The notes beneath the pieces were generated by a model that worked only from the letters and a program-made list of their open reading frames with translations, searched no databases and had not been told where the DNA came from. From Candidatus Sifarchaeum subterraneum (GTDB lineage: Archaea > Asgardarchaeota > Sifarchaeia > Sifarchaeales > Sifarchaeaceae): a stretch of 9,598 nucleotides of DNA. A program made the position numbers and the translations under genes. The stretch lies in contig JAECRX010000147.1 in NCBI GenBank assembly GCA_016292335.1, forward strand, positions 1 to 9,598, read 5' to 3'. Shown piece after piece: positions 1 through 6,573 of the stretch (position 1 is its first letter; each line of letters starts with the position of its first letter).

Positions 1-1
1 A

Positions 2-844
2 ATTGATAATAAACATGTTGACCGTGAGAATCTCCTCAAATCTTTAGAAAAGAGAGTGAAAACTACCAGAAAACACATCATCATGTCCATAGTGAATGCA
101 CAAACAGGTCATCTTGGAGCATCATTATCTGCAGCCGATATTATTACTGCTCTTTACTTTGGAAAAATGAGGTACGATCCAGAAGATCCCGATTGGCATG
201 ATCGAGATCGATTTATTTTATGTAAGGGACATGCCGCCCCCGCATTGTATGCAGTCTTGGCTGAAGCAGGATTTTTCCAAATTGAAGAACTCTCTAATTT
301 AAGAAAAACAGGAAGTTTATTACAAGGACATCCTGACACAACCACTCCAGGTGTTGATATCCCAACTGGATCATTGGGGCAAGGATTGTCAGTAGCAAAC
401 GGAATAGCACTAGCTGGAAAATTAGATAAAAAAGCCTACAGAGTCTATGCTCTCTTAGGTGATGGCGAATGTGATGAAGGTCAAGTGTGGGAAGCTGTAA
501 TGACTGCTACACACTACAAATTGAACAATATCACCGCCATCATAGACTGTAACAATTTACAATCAGATGGAACAACTGACGAAATTAACAAGAAGAATTT
601 ACCAGAAATGTGGAGATCTTTTGGCTGGAATGTTTTAGAAATTGATGGACATAACTTCGAAGAAATTCTAGATGCATTAGATACGGCTGAAAGAGAAAAA
701 GACCGACCCACCGTAATTATTGCAAAGACAGTCAAAGGTAAAGGAATATCCTTTATGGAGGAAAATAATCATTTTCACAACAAAATCCCAACCCTTGAAG
801 AACTGGAACTTGCTTTAAGAGAATTAGATTGTGATAACAACTGA
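2..844 (+). CDS. Transketolase, N-terminal subunit (5' partial)
   Basis: This is the thiamine-diphosphate-binding half of a split transketolase. With the next gene it should move two-carbon units between sugar phosphates in the cytoplasm and so supply erythrose 4-phosphate to DAHP synthase. The ThDP motif is clear: GDG at residues 135-137 and NN at 166-167, counted from a GTG at 56. Also visible are the family's TGHLGASLS (residues 17-25), CKGH, and LLQGHPD followed by SLGQGLS. The frame stays open to the left edge, and codons before the GTG read as a plausible amphipathic helix (LLKSLEKRVKTTRKH). No ribosome site precedes the GTG. The true start is therefore probably outside the window and the GTG is a fallback. 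It ends in TGA 47 bases before the likely tktC start. The function is well supported; only the 5' end is uncertain. Confidence 0.93.
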   Translation: MDNKHVDRENLLKSLEKRVKTTRKHIIMSIVNAQTGHLGASLSAADIITALYFGKMRYDPEDPDWHDRDRFILCKGHAAPALYAVLAEAGFFQIEELSNLRKTGSLLQGHPDTTTPGVDIPTGSLGQGLSVANGIALAGKLDKKAYRVYALLGDGECDEGQVWEAVMTATHYKLNNITAIIDCNNLQSDGTTDEINKKNLPEMWRSFGWNVLEIDGHNFEEILDALDTAEREKDRPTVIIAKTVKGKGISFMEENNHFHNKIPTLEELELALRELDCDNN

Positions 845-868
845 AAACCAAAATCAAACTTTTCTATT

Positions 869-881
869 CAATGTAACATTG
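869..881. promoter_or_regulatory. 13-base perfect palindrome before tktC
   Basis: CAATGT-A-ACATTG is a perfect dyad with six-base arms and one central base. It lies two bases before the AGGTG ribosome site of tktC. It could be an operator or a small hairpin that affects translation of tktC. Dyads of this length do arise by chance in AT-rich gaps, so a role is only inferred. Confidence 0.25.
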
Positions 882-882
882 C

Positions 883-887
883 AGGTG
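883..887 (+). promoter_or_regulatory. Ribosome binding site of tktC (AGGTG)
   Basis: AGGTG matches the archaeal Shine-Dalgarno core GGAGGTGA. Counted from AGGT (883-886), an in-frame ATC lies five bases downstream at 892 and a second ATC lies at 895. No ATG, GTG or TTG sits at a proper distance in the tktC frame. The GTG inside the site (885) is in another frame. Confidence 0.5.
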
Positions 888-891
888 AAAG

Positions 892-1830
892 ATCATCAAA
901 ACAAGTATCTCAGTACGAGGTGTATTCGGCCAAACCCTGGTGGAATTGGGCGAAGAAAGAAACGATATCGTTGTTCTTGATGCAGATTTATCCAAATCAA
1001 CAAAAACCATCAAATTTGCTGAAAAATTTCCTGAAAGATTCTTTAATATAGGCATCAAAGAACAAGACATGATGAACACTGCCGCCGGATTAGCAACAGC
1101 CAATAAAATTCCCATTGTAAGTACTTACGCAATCTTTGTAGGGAGAGCTTGGGAGCAAATCAGAAATACTATCGCCCGTGCGAATCTAAAGGTAAAAATA
1201 GTTGCCACACATGCAGGTATATCAAACTATGCTGATGGGTCCTCTCACCAAGCTCTTGAAGATATCGCAATTATGAGAGTTATCCCTAAGATGTGTGTTA
1301 TCGTTCCTGCTGATGAAATAGAAGCAAGAAAAGCCATAAAGGCATCTGTAGATTATCCTAGTTCGGTTTATATTAGATTATGCAGAGATTATGCAGAAAC
1401 TGTTTTTAATGAAAATTATGAGTTCGTTGTCGGTAAAGCTGTTGAACTAAAAAATGGGAACGATCTAACATTAATCTCAACAGGTTTAATGACTTCGAAG
1501 GCATTATTTGCTGCCGAAATCCTGCAAATAGAAGGAATAAATGTACGAGTAGTCCATATACCCACAATAAAACCCATTGACGAAGAACAAATCATCAAAG
1601 CTGCTAAAGAAACTGGAGGAATTATTACTGCAGAAGAACACAGTGTTATTGGTGGATTAGGTAGTGCAGTAGCTGAGGTATTGGTAGAGAATTTTCCAGT
1701 ACCTATAGAAATGATTGGAGTAAGAAATGCTTTCGGACAATCAGGAGACCCGAATGAATTATATGAGATTTTTGGTTTGACTTCAAATGCAATAGTTAAT
1801 GCTGCTAAAAGGGTTTTATTGAGAAAATAG
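892..1830 (+). CDS. Transketolase, C-terminal subunit
   Basis: This is the pyrimidine-binding and C-terminal half of the split transketolase, partner of the preceding gene. The glutamate that activates ThDP is E57 in IGIKEQDM, numbered from the ATC at 892. H107 (THAGIS) and H119 (DGSSHQALED) match conserved substrate and cofactor positions. A C-terminal transketolase domain follows (THAEEHSVIGG-type segment, here TAEEHSVIGGLGSAV). Length from 892 is 312 residues, normal for this subunit. The first GTG in frame is at 940, but the codons before it read SVRGVFGQTL, the conserved N-terminal helix, so 940 truncates the protein. In-frame stops at 874 and 886 limit the frame upstream. The start may be ATC, or one extra base may follow a GTG at 885. 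The product assignment is firm; the start is unresolved. Confidence 0.9.
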   Translation: MIKTSISVRGVFGQTLVELGEERNDIVVLDADLSKSTKTIKFAEKFPERFFNIGIKEQDMMNTAAGLATANKIPIVSTYAIFVGRAWEQIRNTIARANLKVKIVATHAGISNYADGSSHQALEDIAIMRVIPKMCVIVPADEIEARKAIKASVDYPSSVYIRLCRDYAETVFNENYEFVVGKAVELKNGNDLTLISTGLMTSKALFAAEILQIEGINVRVVHIPTIKPIDEEQIIKAAKETGGIITAEEHSVIGGLGSAVAEVLVENFPVPIEMIGVRNAFGQSGDPNELYEIFGLTSNAIVNAAKRVLLRK

Positions 1831-1859
1831 GGGAACCTACAACATGGATGCTAAAAATT

Positions 1860-1865
1860 AGGAGG
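1860..1865 (+). promoter_or_regulatory. Orphan ribosome-site-like AGGAGG
   Basis: AGGAGG is a strong Shine-Dalgarno sequence 30 bases after tktC. No ATG, GTG or TTG follows at a working distance; an ATT in the aroF frame lies five bases downstream at 1871. Its distance from the aroF core (about 62 codons) is what a full N-terminal regulatory domain would need. It is probably the relic ribosome site of a longer aroF. Confidence 0.35.
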
Positions 1866-1914
1866 AATAGATTCATACAGCTTGTTTTCACGCGAGATGG
1901 CTCATCTAAGTATG

Positions 1915-1946
1915 AAATTTAAAGTATTATTTAAATTTTCATATAA
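1915..1946 (+). promoter_or_regulatory. Possible TATA-type promoter before aroF
   Basis: This is a strongly AT-rich run containing two TTTAAA cores (1918-1923 and 1930-1935) and CATATAA. It is the best TATA-box candidate in the gap and would place transcription starts roughly at 1945-1970, giving a leader of about 80-100 bases. It overlaps the apparent domain relic, so the AT-richness could also come from decayed coding sequence. Confidence 0.25.
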
Positions 1947-2050
1947 CAAAAGGTCGATTTCTATCCAAAACATAGATCAATAAAGTAATCCTTGATGTGT
2001 AAGAGAAAAAAATAAAACCAATAATTGAAAAAATGAAGGGAGTTGGCTAG
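1922..2050 (+). pseudogene. Decayed ferredoxin-like N-terminal domain of DAHP synthase
   Basis: Read in the same frame as aroF, this stretch gives YYLNFHITKG, then KT-stop-INKVILDV, then EKMKGVG-stop-TIS, directly joined to YPFKLASRE of the catalytic domain. Thermotoga maritima DAHP synthase, as I remember it, reads YNLKCHISKG, then RTVIGIIGD, then ESLDCVESVV before PYKLVSRE, in the same order and at nearly the same spacing (about four residues longer here). Three in-frame stops interrupt it: TAG 1973, TAA 2000, TAG 2048. In Thermotoga this domain mediates feedback inhibition by tyrosine and phenylalanine. The likely reading is a lost regulatory domain. Chance similarity in a short stretch, or assembly error, remains possible. 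Confidence 0.4.
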
Positions 2051-2881
2051 ACGATTTCAAATTCATATCCTTTTAAACTGGCAAGTAGAGAACACAAGAG
2101 TCAAAATACCACGATCAGAATAGGAGATGTAGAAATAGGAGCAGAGAAAGTTATAATTATCGCTGGCCCTTGCGCTGTTGAAAGTGAAGAACAACTTTTG
2201 GAAACTGCTCGATCGGTCAAAGAAGCAGGAGCATCTATGCTAAGAGGAGGAGCATTTAAGCCTCGTACCTCTCCATACAGTTTTCAAGGTTTAGGCGAAG
2301 AAGGCCTGAGATTGTTAGCGAAGGCCAGGGAAGAAACAGGTCTTCCCATCGTTACAGAGGTGATGTCGACCAGCGACTTGAATGTTGTTGCTAAATATTC
2401 TGATGTGTTACAAATAGGTGCAAGAAATATGCAAAACTTCTCATTATTGAAGGAAGTTGCAAAAACGCGAAAACCTGTTTTGTTAAAAAGAGGGATATCA
2501 GCATTAATTACTGAATGGTTGTTGTCAGCAGAATATATTCTTTCGGGGGGGAACCAGGAAGTAATCCTCTGTGAAAGAGGTATACGAACATTTGAAACTG
2601 CAACTCGTAACACATTAGATTTAAGCGCCATTCCAGTAGTCAAAAATTTGAGCCATCTTCCTGTTATTGTAGATCCATGTCATGCAACAGGAAAAAGAGA
2701 GTTAACATTTCCGTTATCCAAGGCGGCCATAGCTGTGGGTTCAGATGGACTCTTGATTGAAGTACATAACAATCCAGATAAAGCATTATGTGATGGTCCA
2801 CAATCATTACTTCCACAACAGCTTTCTGAGCTTATGAAAGAGTTGTCTGTGATTGCTGAAGCAGTAAATAGAAAGATTTAA
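2051..2881 (+). CDS. aroF: 3-deoxy-7-phosphoheptulonate (DAHP) synthase, type I-beta
   Basis: The enzyme condenses phosphoenolpyruvate with erythrose 4-phosphate, the first step of the shikimate pathway. Metal ligands appear at C41 (AGPCAVE), H211 (DPCHATG), E237 (IEVH) and D248 (CDGPQS), numbered from 2051. Their spacings of 170, 26 and 11 equal those of Thermotoga C102/H272/E298/D309. KPRTSPYSFQ starts at K70, and LCERGIRTFE is also present. The frame is open from the TAG at 2048-2050, and homology begins near 2066 (YPFKLASRE). No ATG, GTG or TTG occurs in frame before the TTG at 2198. Starting there would delete the metal cysteine, so 2198 cannot be the true start. ATT 2054 or another rare codon may be used. 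It appears to be a core-only enzyme, like the unregulated Pyrococcus and Aeropyrum forms. It ends 27 bases before aroB. Confidence 0.9.
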   Translation, partial: TISNSYPFKLASREHKSQNTTIRIGDVEIGAEKVIIIAGPCAVESEEQLLETARSVKEAGASMLRGGAFKPRTSPYSFQGLGEEGLRLLAKAREETGLPIVTEVMSTSDLNVVAKYSDVLQIGARNMQNFSLLKEVAKTRKPVLLKRGISALITEWLLSAEYILSGGNQEVILCERGIRTFETATRNTLDLSAIPVVKNLSHLPVIVDPCHATGKRELTFPLSKAAIAVGSDGLLIEVHNNPDKALCDGPQSLLPQQLSELMKELSVIAEAVNRKI

Positions 2882-2908
2882 GATACTTGGTCATATTCTC
2901 TTAGAAGA

Positions 2909-4009
2909 ATGGGTAAAAATATGCAGAAAATCAAAGTAAATTTGGGAATGAATAGTTATTTTATTCATATAGGCTTCGGAATATTAGATCAACTTAGTTC
3001 AACCCTTCAGACTTATTATAATAGAGAAAGTAAGTGTGCCATCATCACTAATCCTATTATTGACAAGCTTTATGGAAATAGATTAAAAGATAGATTAGAA
3101 ATTGCCAATTTTTCTGTAATTACTATTGAAATTCCAGACGGAGAGAATTACAAAACGCTAGATACTGCTTCTTTTCTTTACGATGAATTAATCAATAACT
3201 CATTTGATCGACAGTCTTTTATTGTAGCATTGGGTGGTGGTGTTGTAGGCGATTTGGCTGGCTTTGTAGCTGCCACATATCTACGAGGAGTTCCTTTAAT
3301 CCAAGTTCCCACCTCATTGATAGCTCAAGTTGATAGCAGCGTAGGAGGAAAAGTTGGAGTAAACCATCCCCTTGGAAAGAATATGATTGGAGCATTTTAT
3401 CAACCACAATTGGTCTGGATCGATAGTGCCACATTAAGAACTCTTAATTCAAGAGAGATCACTTCCGGATTAGCAGAGATTATCAAATATGGTATGATTA
3501 TGGATGAAGAATTTTTCGCGTTTCTGGAAAAGAATCTATCGAAAATTATGCAACTTGACAAAGATGTTTTAGATGAAGTTATTACCAAATCATGTGAAAT
3601 CAAGGCTAAAATAGTGGAAAAAGATGAGAAAGAGCAGGGCTTGCGGGCGATTTTGAATTATGGCCACACTTGTGGCCACGCTTTTGAATCACTTTCTGGC
3701 TATACTGTCTACAAACATGGAGAAGCAATTTCTATTGGAATGGCCTGCGCTGCTGATTTATCATATAGGCTGGGTATACTCAACAAAGATGATTTGATTA
3801 GACAAAATAATCTTCTTAAGATGGCTGGTTTGCCAACGACAATTAATGGATTAGATGTTCCTAAGATTATCGAACGTTTATATTTGGATAAAAAGGTGAA
3901 GAATGGAAAAATCAGATTTATATTACCTGAATCTATCGGCAAAGTTTTCATCGCAGATGAAGTCCCTATTGATACTTTGCAAGAAGTATTAGAATACTAT
4001 ACTAAGTAA
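2909..4009 (+). CDS. aroB: 3-dehydroquinate synthase
   Basis: This NAD- and metal-dependent enzyme turns DAHP into 3-dehydroquinate, the second pathway step. The NAD-binding part carries IPDGENYKTL and ALGGGVVGDLAGF. PTSLIAQVDSSVGGKVGVN and the following GKNMIGAFYQP are the standard substrate-site signature. The likely metal ligands are E190 (SGLAEIIKYG), H253 (NYGHTCGH) and H270 (YKHGEAIS). Length, 366 residues, is typical. The ATG at 2909 has only a weak purine-rich leader. An in-frame ATG at 2921, preceded by GGGT, would give a four-residue shorter protein whose start resembles relatives better. The gene closes with tandem TAA TAA and is followed by a 127-base gap, the widest inside the aroF-aroC series. 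Its presence shows use of the canonical rather than the methanogen-type route. Confidence 0.97.
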   Translation: MGKNMQKIKVNLGMNSYFIHIGFGILDQLSSTLQTYYNRESKCAIITNPIIDKLYGNRLKDRLEIANFSVITIEIPDGENYKTLDTASFLYDELINNSFDRQSFIVALGGGVVGDLAGFVAATYLRGVPLIQVPTSLIAQVDSSVGGKVGVNHPLGKNMIGAFYQPQLVWIDSATLRTLNSREITSGLAEIIKYGMIMDEEFFAFLEKNLSKIMQLDKDVLDEVITKSCEIKAKIVEKDEKEQGLRAILNYGHTCGHAFESLSGYTVYKHGEAISIGMACAADLSYRLGILNKDDLIRQNNLLKMAGLPTTINGLDVPKIIERLYLDKKVKNGKIRFILPESIGKVFIADEVPIDTLQEVLEYYTK

Positions 4010-4056
4010 TAAGAATTGAAAATGTTCAATTTAGTGCACATGATTTATGGAAAAAA

Positions 4057-4070
4057 GATCATTTATGATC
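4057..4070. promoter_or_regulatory. 14-base dyad between aroB and aroD
   Basis: GATCAT-TT-ATGATC is a perfect inverted repeat with six-base arms in the 127-base gap before aroD. It could be an operator for the downstream block or a weak hairpin. No long T-run follows, so a terminator role is unlikely. The gap holds no other convincing element apart from a 28-codon ORF of unknown meaning. Confidence 0.22.
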
Positions 4071-4136
4071 ATTCCTTCTTTGCTCCCAAACCTATTTGCC
4101 AGTATTAGAACTGAATGAGAATTTCGTATCCAACAG

Positions 4137-4823
4137 GTGATGGAACTGAGATGGCCGATTTGTGTTGCAATTGGAGAAAGTGATAGTAAAAAGATGGTTG
4201 AAATCGCAAAAAAAGCCAAGGGCAAAGCCGATTTGGTAGAATTTAGAATTGATTACTCTCCATCCATAACTGAGAATGAATTAAAAGAATTAATTGATTG
4301 CATAGATGTACCAATAATTTTAACAGTCAGAAAGAGGGAAGAAGGTGGTAAATTTACTGGCACTGAAGAAGAAAGAGTAGAAGTGATTAAAAGATGTATT
4401 AGTGCGGAACCAAACTACATTGACATCGAATTAAGTAGTCAATATCTGAATCAAATTGTGGCCGAAGCTAAAAAGAGAAACATCTCGATAATTTGTTCAT
4501 TTCATTCTTTTATCAACACTCCCGATAAAAATTTTCTGCTAAAAAAAGTTGAGAAGACAGTTATCGTGGAGGCAGAGGTAGTTAAGGTTGTTACCATGGC
4601 AGAAACTTTTGAGGATAATTTAATCCTTCTGAACTTGAATGAAGAAGCAAAAAAACGAGGAATTGAAATAGTAGCTTTTTGTATGGGGGCAAAAGGGTTG
4701 ATTTCAAGGGTATTATGTCCATTTTTTGGTTCTAAGTTTACATTTGCATCCATAGGGGATCCAACAGCCCCTGGACAAATCAGTTTAGAAGAAATGAGAA
4801 AACTCCAAGAGGTATTCACATGA
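4137..4823 (+). CDS. aroD: 3-dehydroquinate dehydratase, type I
   Basis: This class I aldolase-like enzyme removes water from 3-dehydroquinate to give 3-dehydroshikimate. The catalytic pair is visible: H123 in SFHSFINTPD and the Schiff-base lysine K150 in VVKVVTMAETF, 27 residues apart as in the enteric enzymes (H143/K170). LVEFRID near residues 33-39, TVRKREEGGKFTG at 63-75 and CMGAKGLISR near the end are the other family blocks. At 228 residues it is a normal compact archaeal form. Start choice is unclear. GTG 4137 and ATG 4140 both overlap the AGGTGA ribosome-like sequence (4135-4140), which leaves no spacer unless the transcript is leaderless. A CTG at 4146 has correct spacing and would give a start close to relatives. 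The stop overlaps the aroE start by four bases (ATGA), showing translational coupling. Confidence 0.96.
   Translation: MMELRWPICVAIGESDSKKMVEIAKKAKGKADLVEFRIDYSPSITENELKELIDCIDVPIILTVRKREEGGKFTGTEEERVEVIKRCISAEPNYIDIELSSQYLNQIVAEAKKRNISIICSFHSFINTPDKNFLLKKVEKTVIVEAEVVKVVTMAETFEDNLILLNLNEEAKKRGIEIVAFCMGAKGLISRVLCPFFGSKFTFASIGDPTAPGQISLEEMRKLQEVFT
4809..4813 (+). promoter_or_regulatory. Ribosome binding site of aroE (GAGGT)
   Basis: GAGGT lies inside the 3' end of aroD, exactly six bases before the aroE ATG. The same GAGGT-N6-ATG arrangement occurs before aroC, which makes it a local standard for judging other starts. Confidence 0.75.
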
Positions 4824-5713
4824 CAATACCAATTACACCGTCCACAAGCTTATGTGCTCTAATAGGGCACCCTGTCAGCCATTCTTTTTCGCCATTGATG
4901 CATAACGCTGCTTTTCAAGAAGTTAATGCAGACTTTGTATATTTGGCTTTTGATATAAAGGAAGAAGATCTGGAGAAATCAATAAAGGCCGTTCCAGCAT
5001 TAGGGATCAGAGGCCTTAATGTTACAATTCCCCATAAAGTTTCCGTTATGAAATTTTTAGATGAATTAGACCCTGTAGCCAAGGAGATAGGAGCAGTCAA
5101 TACAATCGTCAATGAAAATGGTAAACTGAAAGGATATAACACAGATGGATTAGGAGCACTCATGGCTTTACAGACCGAGGGAATCAACCTTGAAGATAAG
5201 AAAGTTGTTATGCTCGGAGCTGGTGGTTCTGCTCGTGCTATTGCGTTCTACATTGCCTCTGAAGCTCAAGAGTTAGTAATTTTAAATCGAACGGAATCTA
5301 AAGCGATTGAACTGGCAGAATCTCTTAAATATAAAAAAGAGGTTAATGTAAAAGCCCTAAAATTAAATTTAGACAATTTAAAAATGGAACTTAACGACAA
5401 AAATATTATTCTAATAAATTCAACTTCTGTTGGCATGCATCCTAATGAAAATGAAACTTTGGTAACTTCTGATCTTCTGAAAAATGATATGGTTGTTTTT
5501 GACATCGTATATAACCCAATTGAAACTAGGCTACTGAAAGAAGCAAAAAGTGCCGGAGCTAAAGCCATTGACGGAGTGGGAATGTTGGTCTATCAAGGAG
5601 CTGCTGCTTTTGAACTTTGGACGGGAAAAAGAGCCCCCGCAGATTTAATGAAAAGCATCGTCGAAAAAGAGTTATTAAAAAGAGAAAAAAGAAGAAGAAG
5701 AGAGAAAAAATGA
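4820..5713 (+). CDS. aroE: Shikimate dehydrogenase (NADP-dependent)
   Basis: The enzyme reduces 3-dehydroshikimate to shikimate. The N-terminal substrate domain has GHPVSHSFSPLMHNAAF (residues 16-32). The catalytic lysine is K73 in NVTIPHK and its partner is D109 in GYNTDG. The Rossmann nucleotide motif is GAGGSARAI at 133-141, and NRT at 156-158 is the usual NADP-phosphate binding signature. GVGMLVYQGAAAFELWTG closes the conserved part. The last dozen residues form a strongly basic tail (LLKREKRRRREKK), longer and more charged than usual, encoded by an all-purine tract. The ATG has an ideal ribosome site and overlaps aroD by four bases. The stop overlaps the aroK start by four. Product and start are both secure; only the tail is unusual. 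Confidence 0.97.
   Translation: MTIPITPSTSLCALIGHPVSHSFSPLMHNAAFQEVNADFVYLAFDIKEEDLEKSIKAVPALGIRGLNVTIPHKVSVMKFLDELDPVAKEIGAVNTIVNENGKLKGYNTDGLGALMALQTEGINLEDKKVVMLGAGGSARAIAFYIASEAQELVILNRTESKAIELAESLKYKKEVNVKALKLNLDNLKMELNDKNIILINSTSVGMHPNENETLVTSDLLKNDMVVFDIVYNPIETRLLKEAKSAGAKAIDGVGMLVYQGAAAFELWTGKRAPADLMKSIVEKELLKREKRRRREKK
5677..5710 (+). repeat. 34-base all-purine low-complexity tract
   Basis: Every base from 5677 to 5710 is A or G, with a short GAAGAAGAAG core. It encodes the basic tail of AroE and leads directly into the aroK ATG, where it may act as a loose AG-rich ribosome site. Replication slippage could change its length between strains. Confidence 0.6.
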
Positions 5714-6573
5714 AAGGACAAGCAATCGCTCACGGAGCAATAACTGTGATAAATGCCATTGCAACTGGCAAAGGTTCAGCCATGGGGATTGATCTATGGA
5801 CGAAAGCAAAAGTTAAGTTAACGGATGAGATTGGAGTTATCAAGGGAAGAATATTAGATGACCCTGAAGAAAGTCCAATTTTGATAGAGAAGGCAGTAGA
5901 CGTTGTTTTAAGGCGATTTAATCTTAACCAAAAATTCGGAGCAAAAGTAGAAACAGAGTCAAATATCCCAATAGCAAGAGGTCTCAAAAGCAGCAGCACT
6001 GCCGCTAACGCAATAACACTTGCGACCGTAGCTGCCTTAGATAAACGATTGGATGATGTTGAAATTGTAAAATTAGGGGTCGAAGCAGCAAAGGAAGCAA
6101 AAGTAACAATAACAGGTGCGTTTGACGATGCTTGTGCATCTTATTTTGGAGGATTTGTAGTAACTGATAATTTCAAATTTGAAATACTCAAGAGGAGTTC
6201 TATTCAAAGGGAATTAGATGTTGTCCTCTTTGTTCCAGCTGAAAAAATCCCTACAACTGCCCACAGTATAGACAAAATGAGACTTATGGCTCCTTTTGTA
6301 GATAAAGCCTTTAATCTAGCTATGAATGGAGAATATTTAGAAGCACTTACAATAAACGGTCTTATCTATTCAGCTGTTCTTGGATATGATTCAAATATTG
6401 CAATTGATGCATTAGAAGCAGGGGCAACAGCTGCTGGGCTCTCAGGAACAGGTCCTGCCTTTGCAGCGCTAGTTCCACATGATAAGGTAGATGATGTGGC
6501 AAATGTTTGGAAGGAAAAAGATGCTGATATCATTATCACAAAAATAAGCAATAAAAAGACGGTTTTGGAATAA
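5710..6573 (+). CDS. aroK: Shikimate kinase, archaeal GHMP-kinase type
   Basis: It phosphorylates shikimate to shikimate 3-phosphate with ATP. This is the archaeal enzyme of the GHMP (galactose, homoserine, mevalonate, phosphomevalonate) family and is unrelated to the bacterial P-loop AroK. The ATP-binding glycine/serine loop is GLKSSSTAAN at residues 91-100. The N-terminal HGAITVINAIATGKGSAMGI and the C-terminal GLSGTGPAFAAL (243-254) are the other GHMP blocks. The protein has 287 residues, as expected. An upstream in-frame TTG at 5617 would add 31 highly basic residues that are merely aroE sequence read out of frame. ATG 5710, overlapping the aroE stop by four bases, is the right start. The TAA abuts the aroA start with no gap. 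It is the clearest archaeal marker in the window. Confidence 0.96.
   Translation: MKGQAIAHGAITVINAIATGKGSAMGIDLWTKAKVKLTDEIGVIKGRILDDPEESPILIEKAVDVVLRRFNLNQKFGAKVETESNIPIARGLKSSSTAANAITLATVAALDKRLDDVEIVKLGVEAAKEAKVTITGAFDDACASYFGGFVVTDNFKFEILKRSSIQRELDVVLFVPAEKIPTTAHSIDKMRLMAPFVDKAFNLAMNGEYLEALTINGLIYSAVLGYDSNIAIDALEAGATAAGLSGTGPAFAALVPHDKVDDVANVWKEKDADIIITKISNKKTVLE

Noticed and set aside
873..884. GT-AG intron-like pattern GTAACATTGCAG before tktC
   Set aside because: It is twelve bases long, far too short for any spliced intron, and archaea lack spliceosomal introns. It is coincidence within the palindrome.
1848..1983. Small ORFs in the tktC-aroF gap (24 codons from ATG 1848; 28 codons from ATG 1897)
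   Set aside because: They have no recognisable product and no well-spaced ribosome site. They are short enough to arise by chance and overlap the domain relic in other frames.
1973..2050. Stop-codon reassignment (for example TAG as pyrrolysine) to read through the aroF leader
   Set aside because: Both TAG and TAA would need to be read, while TAG ends tktC and TAA ends aroF, aroB and aroK normally. The stops occur only in the gap.
2284..2643. Long minus-strand ORF (119 codons) opposite aroF, and similar antisense ORFs under aroD, aroE and other genes
   Set aside because: These are shadows of strongly conserved plus-strand genes, with no recognisable domains or upstream signals of their own.
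2198..2881. DAHP synthase starting at TTG 2198
   Set aside because: It would lose AGPCAVE with the essential metal cysteine and the conserved YPFKLASRE segment, both encoded in frame upstream.
5617..5709. Upstream extension of shikimate kinase from TTG 5617
   Set aside because: The added 31 residues are aroE sequence read in another frame and extremely basic. ATG 5710 fits the family N-terminus and the ATGA overlap.
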